This document shows positions 54,893 through 64,000 of a stretch of 64,000 bases of DNA, piece after piece (within the stretch, counting starts at the first letter, position 1; each line of letters starts with the position of its first letter). The position numbers and the translations under genes are program-made. The DNA is from Arion vulgaris (taxonomy: Eukaryota; Mollusca; Gastropoda; Stylommatophora; Arionidae), in NCBI GenBank assembly GCA_020796225.1, contig CM036760.1, forward strand, positions 1,326,501 to 1,390,500. The letters run 5' to 3'. The notes under the pieces are model-generated. The model had not been told where the DNA came from and did no database searches. It saw only the letters and a list, made by a program, of their open reading frames with translations.

Positions 54893-55697
54893 GTTATAAT
54901 ATTCATTAAATATAATATAATTAAATATAATAGTCATTAAATATAATATTCATTAAATATAATATAATTAAATATAATAGTCATTAAATATAATATTCAT
55001 TAAATATAATATAATTAAATATAATATTCATTAAATATAATATTCATTAAATATAATAGTCATTAAATATAATATTCATTAAATATAATATTCATTAAAT
55101 ATAATATAATTAAATATAATATTCATTAAATATAATATTCATTAAATATAATAGTCATTAAATATAATATTCATTAAATATAATATTCATTAAATATAAT
55201 AGTCATTAAATATAATATTCATTAAATATAATAGTCATTAAATATAATATTCATTAAATATAATATTCATTAAATATAATATTCATTAAATATAATATAA
55301 TTAAATATAATAGTCATTAAATATAATATAATTAAATATAATAGTCATTAAATATAATATTCATTAAATATAATATAATTAAATATAATAGTCATTAAAT
55401 ATAATATAATTAAATATAATAGTCATTAAATATAATATTCATTAAATATAATATAATTAAATATAATAGTCATTAAATATAATATTCATTAAATATAATA
55501 TAATTAAATATAATAGTCATTAAATATAATATTCATTAAATATAATATTCATTAAATATAATATAATTAAATATAATAGTCATTAAATATAATATTCATT
55601 AAATATAATATTCATTAAATATAATATAATTAAATATAATAGTCATTAAATATAATATTCATTAAATATAATATAATTAAATATAATAGTCATTAAA
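54893..55697. repeat. AT-rich array of ~16-bp subunits
   Basis: Three interchangeable subunits ATTAAATATAATATTC, ATTAAATATAATAGTC and ATTAAATATAATATA alternate in a non-random higher-order pattern over 0.8 kb, about 50 subunits. A (TA)n run follows at about 55728. Confidence 0.95.
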
Positions 55698-55769
55698 AAT
55701 ATATACTATAAAATACAGACTAGTAGTCATATATATATATAAGGCACATTCTCAATATTAGCTGTTCAG

Positions 55770-56455
55770 GCTAGGCAAGAAATATAAAGAGAGAATGTGG
55801 GATAACACAAAATTAACATTACACATGAAGATCAATCAGGCCTGTGTAATTAGCTCTTTACTATATGGCTCATAAACATGGATAGCTTACTCAAGAAAGG
55901 AGAAGAGACTTAGAATCTTCATCTTCGCTGTCTTCACAAGATTATGAATATCAGGTAGTATGATAAAATAATCAACTTGCAAATATTGCAGCATGCTAAC
56001 TTGCCATCCATCATGGTAATATTGCAGCATGCTAACTTGTCATCCATCATGGGAATATTACAGCATGCTAACTTGCCATCCATCATGGTAATATTGCAGC
56101 ATGCTAACTTGCCATCCATCATGGGAATATTGCAGCATGATAACTTGTCATCCATCATGGGAATATTGCAGCATGCTAACTTGTCATCCATCATGGGAAT
56201 ACTCAGCAGTAGAAGACTAAGGTGACTAGGGCATGTGAGAAGAATGGATAATAGATGCATACTTCAACAGGTGCTGGTGAACTTTCAGAAGGGAAGAGGC
56301 TTCAAGGCAGACCACTGTTAAGATATAAAGATATCTGCAAGACCTCGATGATAGACTTCTACAGTCTCAACAAATGTGAAAAACTAGCTGATGGCTGATG
56401 ACCGAGCTATATAGAAAACAACATTACGCAAAAGTGCAGAATCTTTTGAAGAGAA
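55770..56455 (+). pseudogene. LINE RT thumb/C-terminus with in-frame internal expansion
   Basis: Reads ISSLLYGS, a stop, TWIAYSRKEKRL (the common LLYGSETW motif, Glu lost), then a HxxxxRLRW-type block in which ILQHANLPSIM is repeated six times, followed by GILSSRRLR, a stop, and GHVRRMDNRC. The typical sequence has one such block immediately before RLRWxGHVxRM. Further C-terminal coding decays by 56400. The palm motifs lie outside this truncated copy. Confidence 0.75.
55981..56199. repeat. 36-bp in-frame tandem repeat, 6 copies, inside the RT
   Basis: Unit AATATTGCAGCATGCTAACT + TGCCATCCATCATGGT, with GTCATCC/GCCATCC variants. It preserves frame and encodes 12 residues per unit. Confidence 0.95.
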
Positions 56456-56456
56456 G

Positions 56457-56660
56457 ATGAAGAATGTGATTGAAGGCAAAAGAAACAATCGCAAACTCAG
56501 AAATTGTCAGTTACACACTTGCCAAATCACCATCTGTAAAGTTAAAAAAGGCCACACATCATTGTCAACGTTATCAGCCATGTATAACACATGGAACTCT
56601 GAAACCTCTGTCCTATGTGCCACCTTTGGCATGAAAGGAACAAACTAACTAATATCAGCT
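56457..56660 (+). pseudogene. LINE RT terminal segment with (AACT)n tail
   Basis: The open frame finishes NTWNSETSVLCATFGMKGTN and a stop, followed by AACTAACTAA. The same ending (TWRSKTSALCAAFGTKGTN, then AACTAAC repeats) occurs at 59438-59845. The upstream part of this frame is Lys/Asn-rich and unlike that copy. Confidence 0.65.
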
Positions 56661-57043
56661 GTAAGATGCGTACGTTAACTGGCCGTGTATTTGAAACATT
56701 ATGTCACAAATGTAGTTTAACTAACATTCCCCAGCCTAATGAGTGTGGACTAACATGGGATACTATGAGCAGACTTGCAAATATCTTATGTGTTAACTAC
56801 GACATGAAGAAGATATAGAAATATTCTCAACTCAGTTATGAAAGGTATCCAAGCTTACTGAGCATGGTAAGAAATCATGAGAATGGTTATTGGAAATACT
56901 GTGTAAATTCTCTGCCTACACTTTCATCTAGCCAAAAAGGGACCCAGCACCTGAGCATACTGTCAGGAGCACAGAGAATCGATTCTCATCAGTCTAGATA
57001 CGCCAGTGAAATAAAATCTTTCAATACAGCTTAGCATGTGAAA
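56661..57043. other. Unassigned stretch ending in one diverged 45-bp unit
   Basis: An open frame at 56615-56818 has scattered Cys (LCHKCSLTNIPQ) but no recognised domain. The last 40 bp (ATAAAATCTTTCAATACAGC) are a lone, diverged unit of the array that resumes at 57795. Confidence 0.4.
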
Positions 57044-57794
57044 CAGTGGCGGTCCATGATCCTTTTTGTTTGTGGGGTCAGGCACAAAGGTTCAGGAAAA
57101 TCATGTTTTGGATTAGGTTATATTTTAATTTATTCAATAATAGATGCACGTTACACATTATTTTTTATAGTTTTGGATTAGGTTATATTTTAATTTATTC
57201 AATAATAGATGCACGTTACACATTATTTTTTATAGTTTTGGATTAGGTTATATTTTAATTTATTCAATAATAGATGCACGTTACACATTATTTTTTATAG
57301 TTTTGGATTAGGTTATATTTTAATTTATTCAATAATAGATGCACGTTACACATTATTTTTTATAGTTTTGGATTAGGTTATATTTTAATTTATTCAATAA
57401 TAGATGCACGTTACACATTATTTTTTATAGTTTTGGATTAGGTTATATTTTAATTTATTCAATAATAGATGCACGTTACACATTATTTTTTATAGTTTTG
57501 GATTAGGTTATATTTTAATTTATTCAATAATAGATGCACGTTACACATTATTTTTTATAGTTTTGGATTAGGTTATATTTTAATTTATTCAATAATAGAT
57601 GCACGTTACACATTATTTTTTATAGTTTTGGATTAGGTTATATTTTAATTTATTCAATAATAGATGCACGTTACACATTATTTTTTATAGTTTTGGATTA
57701 GGTTATATTTTAATTTATTCAATAATAGATGCACGTTACACATTATTTTTTATAGGGCCTGGCCCCACTGACCCTTAATGACGAGCCGCTACAG
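57044..57794. mobile_element. hAT-type MITE with internal 65-bp array, perfect 8-bp target duplication
   Basis: Starts CAGTGGCGGTCCATGATC and ends GACGAGCCGCTACAG, the ends of the MITE at 2955-3121 with a few changes. ATGTGAAA lies on both sides (57036-57043 and 57795-57802), a perfect 8-bp duplication. Internally the AT-rich core present once in the 2.9 kb copy is amplified about tenfold. GGGGCCTGGCCCCACTGA near the right end matches the subterminal block of the other copy. It is inserted in the edge of the 45-bp array. Confidence 0.9.
57101..57757. repeat. 65-bp tandem repeat, ~10 copies, inside a hAT MITE
   Basis: Unit GGATTAGGTTATATTTTAAT + TTATTCAATAATAGATGCAC + GTTACACATTATTTTTTATA + GTTTT. 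Copies are virtually identical, implying recent expansion. Confidence 0.97.
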
Positions 57795-58403
57795 ATGTGA
57801 AATGAAAATGTGAAATAAAATCTTCCAATACAACTTAGCATATGAAATGAAAATGTGAAATAAAATCTTCCAATACAACTTAGCATGTGAAATGAAAATG
57901 TGAAATAAAATCTTCCAATACAACTTAGCATGTGAAATGAAAATGTGAAATAAAATCTTCCAATACAACTTAGCATGTGATATGAAAATGTGAAATAAAA
58001 TCTTCCAATACAACTTAGCATGTGAAATGAAAATGTGAAATAAAATCTTCCAATACAACTTAGCATGTGAAATGAAAATGTGAAATAAAATCTTCCAATA
58101 CAACTTAGCATGTGAAATGAAAATGTGAAATAAAATCTTCCAATACAACTTAGCATGTGAAATGAAAATGTGAAATAAAATCTTCCAATACAACTTAGCA
58201 TGTGAAATGAAAATGTGAAATAAAATCTTCCAATACAACTTAGCATGTGAAATGAAAATGTGAAATAAAATCTTCCAATACAACTTAGCATGTGAAATGA
58301 AAATGTGAAATAAAATCTTCCAATACAACTTAGCATGTGAAATGAAAATGTGAAATAAAATCTTCCAATACAACTTAGCATGTGAAATGAAAATGTGAAA
58401 TAA
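57795..58403. repeat. Minisatellite, 45-bp unit, ~13 copies
   Basis: Unit CTTAGCATGTGAAATGAAAA + TGTGAAATAAAATCTTCCAA + TACAA. Multiple-of-three length gives two long minus-strand frames, artefacts. One diverged unit lies on the far side of the hAT MITE. Confidence 0.96.
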
Positions 58404-59437
58404 ATGTGACTGGTGAAGTAGGTTACCGTTTATGAGCAGAAAGTAAAGGGAGAGAAATGTTGCTAAAGCGTTAAAAGACTATCAGAAAATCCAAATGTGT
58501 GGTATCCAAGGGCTTTATGACCCAAGTCCAAGCTGATGGTAACAGACACTATGGAAATTCTGGCAGTTTTATTGAAGGATGACTACAATTTAGCCCTTTT
58601 CCAACATATGCATATTGTCTCATGTAACATCTTGAGGGCACATACAGAAAATGAATCTGATTCATCTGTATGTGGCACAGATTAACAAGGACCACTGAGA
58701 AGATAAACCAGAAAGAGGCAACCTGAATTCGAACCACTGGCTAGCCCAAACTGAGGTAGTGCCTTACCACAAGAAAAATGCATGTTAGCTAACTAACTCT
58801 GTCAACTAAGCAGCCCACAAATAGTGTTCTCTACAGTCAAATTGTTGCAACACAGTTCTCCAGCAAATAAGGAACATTAACTTAGTTTGATCTAGATATT
58901 GAATAGCTACAAATACTTGATTAACTCCCCTGTCAAGCATATATTGAAATTCTGTAAATTCTATTTGTTGATAGATGATATATGATCAGTGGTATCAATG
59001 AAAAAAGCAATACAGAATTATAAGAACTCTGGGAAATCTTTGAGGCTAGTACTAGCAAAATAACTGCTAGATAATCACTTTTTTGTATGTCAAAGAACAT
59101 TTTCTCAGCACACAAACATAAAATCCATTCAATTTGCATTAGGATCTCTGGATATCTGCCATTTTTATTATGTCTCTCTCTCTCTCTCTCTCGTGATCCC
59201 ATTTTTATTATGTCTGAAACTAGATGAACGAGTGAATCTGCTGGCTTTTGGTTCAGATGAAAGTGTAGTGCCCACTTGAATGCGGCCAAAGGGTGGAAAC
59301 CGTCATGAAATTTGAAAATTCCTAGCAGTTCTCATTCGTAAGAATGACAACGCTCTGTACATGTTGCAAATGAACTGGGTCCACCCGCTGCGGCAATAAT
59401 GGATAAGGGTCCAACACTGATATAAAGTTGGAAATCA
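58404..59437. other. Unassigned stretch with (TC)n between a direct repeat
   Basis: CCATTTTTATTATGTCT occurs at about 59158 and again at about 59199, separated by a (TC)n run and GTGATC. No coding domain recognised. GGAAACCGTCATGAAATTTG near 59295 is unremarkable. Confidence 0.45.
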
Positions 59438-59845
59438 ACAAAGAAAATTGATAAGAAACTGGACAGCTTTGAGAATAAATGTCTACGAAAATTATTAAAA
59501 GTAAAATGGAGTGATTTCGTTTCTAACAACACAGTGAGAGATAGAACACACCAACAACCCGTATCAAATATTATAAGGAAACGAAGGTGGAAATATTTAG
59601 GTCATGTGCTTAGATCAGACGAAAAGAGACTAAATCGACAAGTCCTTATGTGGTCACCAGTTGGGAAAAGAAACGTGGAAGACCAAAGACCACTCTTGAA
59701 GAACCATCCAACAAGAAAGTAAACTATTGGGATGTAAAACCATACAAGATCTGCAACTGCTAGCAAAGAACCGTATCACATGGAGATCTAAAACCTCTGC
59801 CCTATGTGCCGCCTTTGGCACGAAAGGAACAAACTAACTAACTAA
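59438..59845 (+). pseudogene. LINE RT C-terminus with (AACT)n tail
   Basis: Reads FENKCLRKLLKVKWSD, VSNIIRKRRWKYLGHVLR, LNRQVLMWSPVGKR and, after frameshifts, LQLLAKNRITWRSK and TSALCAAFGTKGTN before a stop and an AACT-repeat tail. The order NKCLR...W...RRWxWxGHVLR...GxR.RGRP...LLAxNRxxW is a standard animal LINE ending. Same family ending as 56457-56660. Confidence 0.82.
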
Positions 59846-59987
59846 CTAACTGATATAAAAAAAAATCTGCTTTGGTATCACAGACAGTAATTCTAAAGTT
59901 AGTTAATTAACAAAACCAATGCTACTCAGTTTCTTTCAGACGATGCAAAATGTATGCATGCTGATAGTTCCATTGGCTCACTTGTTT

Positions 59988-60105
59988 TCGCCCGAGTGGT
60001 TACCGGGGCCCAAATTTAGGGTGGAAAGAATAGAACCACTGTTACCTGCCACGCATGTCGTAAGAGGCGACTAAAGATGTTTGGCTGAAATCGGATGCAT
60101 GTGAA
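59988..60105 (+). mobile_element. SINE-B, 3'-truncated or diverged copy
   Basis: CGCCCGAGTGGTTACCGGGG (A-box-like, close to tRNA-Ser/Leu), AAGAATAGAACCACTGTTAC, CATGTCGTAAGAGGCGACTA and GCTGAAATCGGATGCATGTG. This uninterrupted copy shows what the 25 kb SINE-B looked like before the LINE inserted. No duplicated target is present. Confidence 0.75.
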
Positions 60106-60540
60106 TCTTCTAACCCTAGGAAATACTAGGGAATGCTAACCCAAAATAAATGCTTGCAGAAAATGGATGCACCAGGCCGTAAGGTGCATAACATGGTGTA
60201 ACGACCCCTCACAATGAGGAATGGGATAATGGATTCTACTGTAGTCAATCTGCCTCGGATATTTAGCCACGTAGTAAGAATGTCAGACCTACCATCAAGA
60301 GGGTAGCCAAAACTTACTGAGGGAAGAGGTCGGCACAAATGGAGAAGCAGAAATCATAGGAATAATATCCTACAGAACTGCCCCCAGTATGCAGACTTGA
60401 GAAGAAAGAGGTGGCCCACCTACACCAGCGTCCAATACAAACTGTATGGTGTGGCTGATAATCTGATAATCTGAGGTAGACGGCTGCCTTTAGTAGAGAA
60501 TCTGAAATCCCAATCTATTGAGAATGCAGAAGAAGAATAC
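60106..60540. other. Possible retroelement 3' portion ending in GAAGAAGAA
   Basis: The plus strand contains RGRHKWRSRNHRNN and LRRKRWPTYTSVQY, weakly like a LINE RT terminus, then ends at GCAGAAGAAGAATAC. No decisive motif. Confidence 0.3.
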
Positions 60541-60817
60541 TCTAATTTAAATTAAACATTCCAAAGCAGATATAAGAGTTGACTAAAATATTACGATATC
60601 AATTCATTCAACAAACTTAGAAAATAAGCAATAAAAACCTTGTGACAACAAGGAAAACTGAGGAGAAAAAATGAAAAAGAAAAAAAAAAGTTCTATGACT
60701 GAGAAGATGGATGGAATAATAATGAACATCTGACGAACCAATATTTGAAACAGACAGAAAGTTCTGGAAGAAATAATTCATCAATACTACTAACAATGAT
60801 ACATAATTATGATATGA

Positions 60818-60994
60818 GCCCGCCTGTCCAGCGTGTTTGTAGCGTGCTGGACTACGGATGACTAGCCCTCTGTGAGTGTGGGTTAAATTCTGTGGCCGGC
60901 AGAAAAGCCACAGGTTCCCCATATTTATGGTGTTTGTGGCACCAAGCTGAAGAGCTGAAAGCTCAGGTGCTTCTGGATAAGAGAAAAAAAAAAA
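60818..60994 (+). mobile_element. SINE-C, full-length, with A-rich tail and 11-bp target duplication
   Basis: A tRNA-like head starts GCCCGCCTGTCCAGCGTG, continues TAGCGTGCTGGACTACGGAT, and has GTGGGTTAAATTCTG at the B-box position. The body contains AGCCACAGGTTCCCC and AGCTGAAAGCTCAGGTGC, and the tail is a 12-A run. Flanks TTATGATATGA (60807-60817) and TTGTGATATGA (60995-61005) match at 10 of 11 positions, as expected for target-primed insertion. Confidence 0.82.
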
Positions 60995-61023
60995 TTGTGA
61001 TATGATATTTGATTGTTAATATT

Positions 61024-61110
61024 GATACTCTGTAATTGATATATTAATGCTCTGTAATTGATATATTAATGCTCTGTAATTGATATATTAATGCTCTGTA
61101 ATTGATATAA
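61024..61110. repeat. 22-bp tandem repeat, ~4 copies
   Basis: Unit GCTCTGTAATTGATATATTA + AT. The 60541-60806 stretch before SINE-C holds only A-rich unassigned sequence. Confidence 0.95.
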
Positions 61111-61457
61111 ATCATATATCACTGATTACACAACATGAAAATAATCAGCAGTAAACTTGACACTTTATTAGTTGATCTCAAACTGATACCAACAAACTAT
61201 ATTCTGTTATCTCATCTTGATGGTTGTGGTGAGTTTATGAAATTGGAGAGCATGTGGCTGGGTACATCAGTAAAGAATATCCTTTTTCTGTGAGAGTTGA
61301 GGGAAATAAAAAACAAAAATTAAATGATTCCGCTATAATAAAAAAAAATGTATGTGACAAACATGGATGAGTTTCTGCATAATAGTTTTACAATTATTAC
61401 TTTATTACATTCCAATGTCTGGGCAAAATTTGTGAGAAATATAGTTTTAAAATTATG
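61111..61457. other. Unassigned AT-rich stretch
   Basis: No open frame of note, no repeat, no element end recognised. Confidence 0.5.
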
Positions 61458-61705
61458 GCTGCCAATACTAGACCTACAATGAGTTATTCTACATTCATTT
61501 ATGCTGTATGGACCTACAATGAGTTATTCTACATTCATTTATGCTGTATGGACCTACAATGAGTTATTATACATTCATTTATGCTGTAGGACCTATGAGT
61601 TATTATACATTCATTTATGCTGTATGGACCTACAATGAGTTATTCTACATTCATTTATGCTGTATGGACCTACAATGAGTTATTCTACATTCATTTATGC
61701 TGTAA
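61458..61705. repeat. 40-bp tandem repeat, ~6 copies
   Basis: Unit GACCTACAATGAGTTATTCT + ACATTCATTTATGCTGTATG. The third and fourth copies have ATTATAC, and one lacks a few bases. Confidence 0.95.
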
Positions 61706-61799
61706 TAGCCTGGTGCTATTTATGTTCCTCAGTTATTTGATGACCTAAATGATTGTTCCTTTCTGTGGAGTGTCTGTATTTATGTCAAGATCCATTTCA

Positions 61800-62010
61800 A
61801 CTTTACCAATATTCAGTAGCATCTACAGTCATTTCTTACTGAGTGTTCTAGTAATATTCCTTCCTGTACTATTTCTGAGGCTCCTCTAATATTCTTTACT
61901 TGTATGATGTTTGCACTTTGCTTTCCACAAACATCTTTTGCTATCATATACACTGTTCTTTGTTGATTTCTCTGTGAAACTTCTTGTGTTTTGTCTTGGA
62001 AGGTCATGTA
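61800..62010 (-). pseudogene. LINE fragment from between endonuclease and RT
   Basis: Minus strand: NQQRTVYMIAKDVCG, SANIIQVKNIRG and EIVQEGILLEHSVR. RTE-like LINEs have a segment of the form (K/R)xIYxIAKxRx...DVxxVxxI(K/R)(D/G)xxGxxxxEExxIxxRWxxYF just before the RT domain, and this piece fits that order, with the following RWxxYF eroded. Short and dead. Confidence 0.5.
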
Positions 62011-62135
62011 TAAATTGCCGTTTATTGTCTCTAATAAGAAAATGATATGTATAGAGTTACACAGAACTTTAGAAGGACTGTTATGTTGGTAAAGTTCTGC
62101 TCAGAACAAGCTATTGTATAATGATGAATAATGAA

Positions 62136-62345
62136 AATAAACCAGACTGCAAGAATTCCAGGTCAAGTGTGGTGTAGCTAGACAAGAACACTATGCTGGT
62201 AGTCAAAGAAGAATAGTCAACCAACAAATACCGGGGTAGGTAGTTGTCACACGCTGAGAGACATACTGAGGGGGAGATCAGAGCACTTATGGAGTAACTG
62301 GTTCGATGTGCAGTGATGATGATCTAACTAAACTAAACTAATGAA
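62136..62345 (+). pseudogene. RNase H LINE, 3' end
   Basis: Nearly co-linear with 25668-25874: ACCAGACTGCAAGAATTCC, AGTGTGGTGTAGCTAGACAA, AAGAAGAATAGTCAACCAAC, GATCAGAGCACTTATGG, TTCGATGTGCAGTGATGATG and the (CTAAA)n tail. 5'-truncated well downstream of RNase H. The unassigned 61706-61799 and 62011-62135 flank the neighbouring fragments. Confidence 0.82.
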
Positions 62346-62445
62346 AATATACCATCCTGCACTAAACTAAACTAAACTAATGAAAATATACCATCCTGCA
62401 CTAAACTAAACTAAACTAATGAAAATATACCATCCTGCACTAAAA
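62320..62445. repeat. 39-bp tandem repeat, 3 copies, spanning the LINE tail
   Basis: Unit ACTAAACTAAACTAATGAAA + ATATACCATCCTGCACTAA. It contains the LINE's (CTAAA)n tail plus adjoining flank, so LINE tail and target were amplified together. Confidence 0.92.
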
Positions 62446-63084
62446 TAAGATGCAGCCATAATGTCTGTTTAAGATTAGTACAAACTTCATTCCATAAAAC
62501 AAATAGAGGAAGGCCAGACAAACATTCAGACAAACATGCAGGTAAAGTTACCACCAGATGCGTTCCATGAATCAGCAAAGGCTGCATCAATATCTGTGTA
62601 CCTCCATAGCCTGAATTCTGTTTGATGTATTTAATAGTAACAATATTTCAATGCATTAGAAATAAAAAAAAAAAATACTAATATTCTCAAGAGATTTAGA
62701 AATGATTTTTATTAAAATTTCTGTGAAGACAGGACCAGAAGCAGATTTAAATAGTGGTCATTTGTCAGCAATTGACCCACAAAAATTAGAATAAAATTAA
62801 AGAAAGTTCAAATGTATTCAACATATATTACAGTTTACCTGTTCTTCGTACAAGGAGTTTAGTTTAAATCTAAATTACTTTTAAATTTTATTTGTTTATC
62901 CTTTTCCACTGATCTTCCGAGCCCACATAAACTGCAGCTCATTCCGATAGCCAATAAAACCTGATACGATTGAATATACCAAACATCTAAAGAAATAATT
63001 TCAGATATCAAACAAACTGTATAGCAAAAGTGGATCATAGATTACATATTACAATTAATAGATTCTATTTTCTTTTCTATTTTC
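62446..63084. other. Unassigned AT-rich stretch
   Basis: A-runs near 62665. No open frame, repeat or element recognised. Confidence 0.45.
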
Positions 63085-63886
63085 TCCAATCCTGTTTTGC
63101 CTCACAGCGTCAGGACAAGAAGAGATTTCTAGAACAAGCCCATGTGTGTGCTTCATAAACAGTGTCTTTCACCACCTCTGTTATCTCTGAGGTTCACCTT
63201 TTGTGTGACCAGCCATTTGCTTTGTATACATTGTATCGAAGCTCTTTGAGGTGCACTGTATGTTGGTAATCTGCTTATGTGACCAAACCATTTAATTTGT
63301 TGTTTCTTGATGAAGTTCAGTACTGATGTTGTTGTACCCACTATCTTCCAGATGTCTTCACTTCTCAATCGGTCTCTTCTTGTTACACCCAGCATTCTGC
63401 ATAGACACTTCATCTCTGTCGTGACTAGTTTTCTTCTATCATTTGTTATCAGCGTCCAGGTTTGGCGCTGATAACATAATGTGGGGAAAAAAATTATGTT
63501 GAACTTTGCTCTTTTTGTGTTCATGGTGACATGTTTGCATTTTAAAATTGATGCCATTTGTCCTATCATTTGATTTGCTTTGTTGCATCTGTGTTGGATT
63601 TCATTAGTTATTCTTCCGTTTGCTGAAAAAATGCTACATAGGTGTGTAAAGTCTTTGACTTGTTTTAATGGACGATTGTCGATGGAGATATTGGTAGTGT
63701 TTTCCTCTCTAGCGAATGTCACTACTTTGGTTTTGTCAATGTTTATTCTCATATTGTATTCATTACATGTTAACTGGAGTCTGTTAATGTGTTGCTGTAG
63801 CTGTTCTTCTGTTGTTGATATAATTGCCTGATCGTCAGCAAAATGAAATTCGTTAAAGAGTTCCCAAGGTTGTTTTAGATTAATAG
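63085..63886 (-). pseudogene. LINE reverse transcriptase, family Y, C-terminal half
   Basis: The minus strand has a 250-codon frame: NEFHFADDQAIIS (motif C with FADD at ~63830), QQHINRLQLTCNEYNMRI, IDKTKVVTFAREEN (LxxNxxKTK motif), VKDFTHLCSIFSANG (usually FxYLGSxF), TLCYQRQTWTL (usually LxYGxETW), MKCLCRMLGVTRRDRL and IKWFGHISRLP. Motifs A and B are missing, so it is truncated inside the palm. The last ~50 residues do not resemble family X. An (AGAAG)n run and another element adjoin its 5' side. A second, shorter copy of the 3' end is at 16712-16930. Confidence 0.85.
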
Positions 63887-64000
63887 ATTCTTCTTCTTCT
63901 TCTTTTGTTGTCACACTGCTACTGGGTTGTTGCCCAGTGTCATCACACCGCTACCGGGTTGTTACCCAGTGTCGTCACACAGCTACCGGGTTGTTGCCCA
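63887..64000 (-). mobile_element. Family X LINE 3' end with (GAA)n tail and tripled terminus
   Basis: On the minus strand CTGGGCAACAACCCAGTAG + CAGTGTGACAACAAAAG + (AAG)n equals the 3' end of the RT fragment at 30440-30832. The terminal ~33-bp piece (GCTACCGGGTTGTTGCCCAG) is present three times before the window ends. The element body continues beyond 64000. Confidence 0.72.

Noticed and set aside
54352..54940. Open frames on both strands across the 33-bp array as genes
   Set aside because: They are fully periodic and arise from a unit length that is a multiple of three.

Overview
This window reads as a repeat-dense piece of an animal nuclear genome. Nothing in it looks bacterial, and I found no intact host gene, rRNA gene or functional tRNA gene. 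Adding up the spans I delimit, tandem arrays (minisatellites and a few microsatellites) fill about 31 kb, roughly half of the window. Most of the rest is fragments of mobile elements: several non-LTR retrotransposon families (reverse-transcriptase C-termini and RNase H domains, all 5'-truncated and most frameshifted), tRNA-derived SINEs, hAT-type MITEs and Penelope-like remnants. The mix of RNase H-bearing LINEs, many RTE/CR1-like reverse transcriptase tails and tRNA SINEs suggests an invertebrate, possibly a mollusc. That is an inference from general family knowledge; no single-copy gene fixes it.

Layout. 1-2.4 kb: two arrays (60 and 42 bp). 2.6-4.9 kb: reverse-transcriptase tail, a complete hAT MITE with 8-bp target duplication, and RT copy 1. 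5.1-9.7 kb: a 30/33-bp array with a decayed right edge. 9.7-10.8 kb: 31-bp array. 11.5-13.7 kb: SINE-A copy whose tRNA-like head has grown into a 50-bp array. 14.4-18.3 kb: SINE-B copies, an RNase H relic, RTE tails and a 20-bp array. 18.3-20.3 kb: an RT C-terminus split by a 34-bp array. 20.3-22.7 kb: a second 34-bp array interrupted by RT copy 2, a 28-bp array, SINE-A copy 2. 25.0-26.1 kb: a SINE-B split by an RNase H LINE with a 14-bp target duplication. 26.3-28.4 kb: five arrays. 28.5-30.2 kb: Penelope-like relic broken by an unknown 611-bp insertion, then another RNase H LINE. 30.3-33.3 kb: small arrays, RT fragment, SINE-B. 33.4-36.8 kb: Penelope-like relic whose 3' part is amplified into a 40-bp array. 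37-40.4 kb: RT fragments in both orientations and a SINE head. 40.4-43.5 kb: array of about 31-40-bp units. 43.9-47.8 kb: SINE-A copy 3 with two separate internal arrays (48 and 42 bp). 47.9-50.6 kb: RNase H LINE and four arrays. 52-56.7 kb: SINEs, RT fragments and small arrays. 57-58.4 kb: hAT MITE carrying its own 65-bp array, set in a 45-bp array. 59.4-64 kb: RT fragments, SINEs and small arrays.

The unifying observation is that many arrays are not independent satellites. Their unit is an ordinary single-copy segment of a neighbouring or host mobile element that another copy in this window carries unexpanded. At three sites the expanded segment is the same part of a SINE, the tRNA-like 5' head. 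The giant open reading frames (over 1,200 codons) are by-products of repeat units whose length is a multiple of three and that lack stops; I do not annotate them as genes. Copy numbers and percentages are by eye, and several array edges may carry assembly error.
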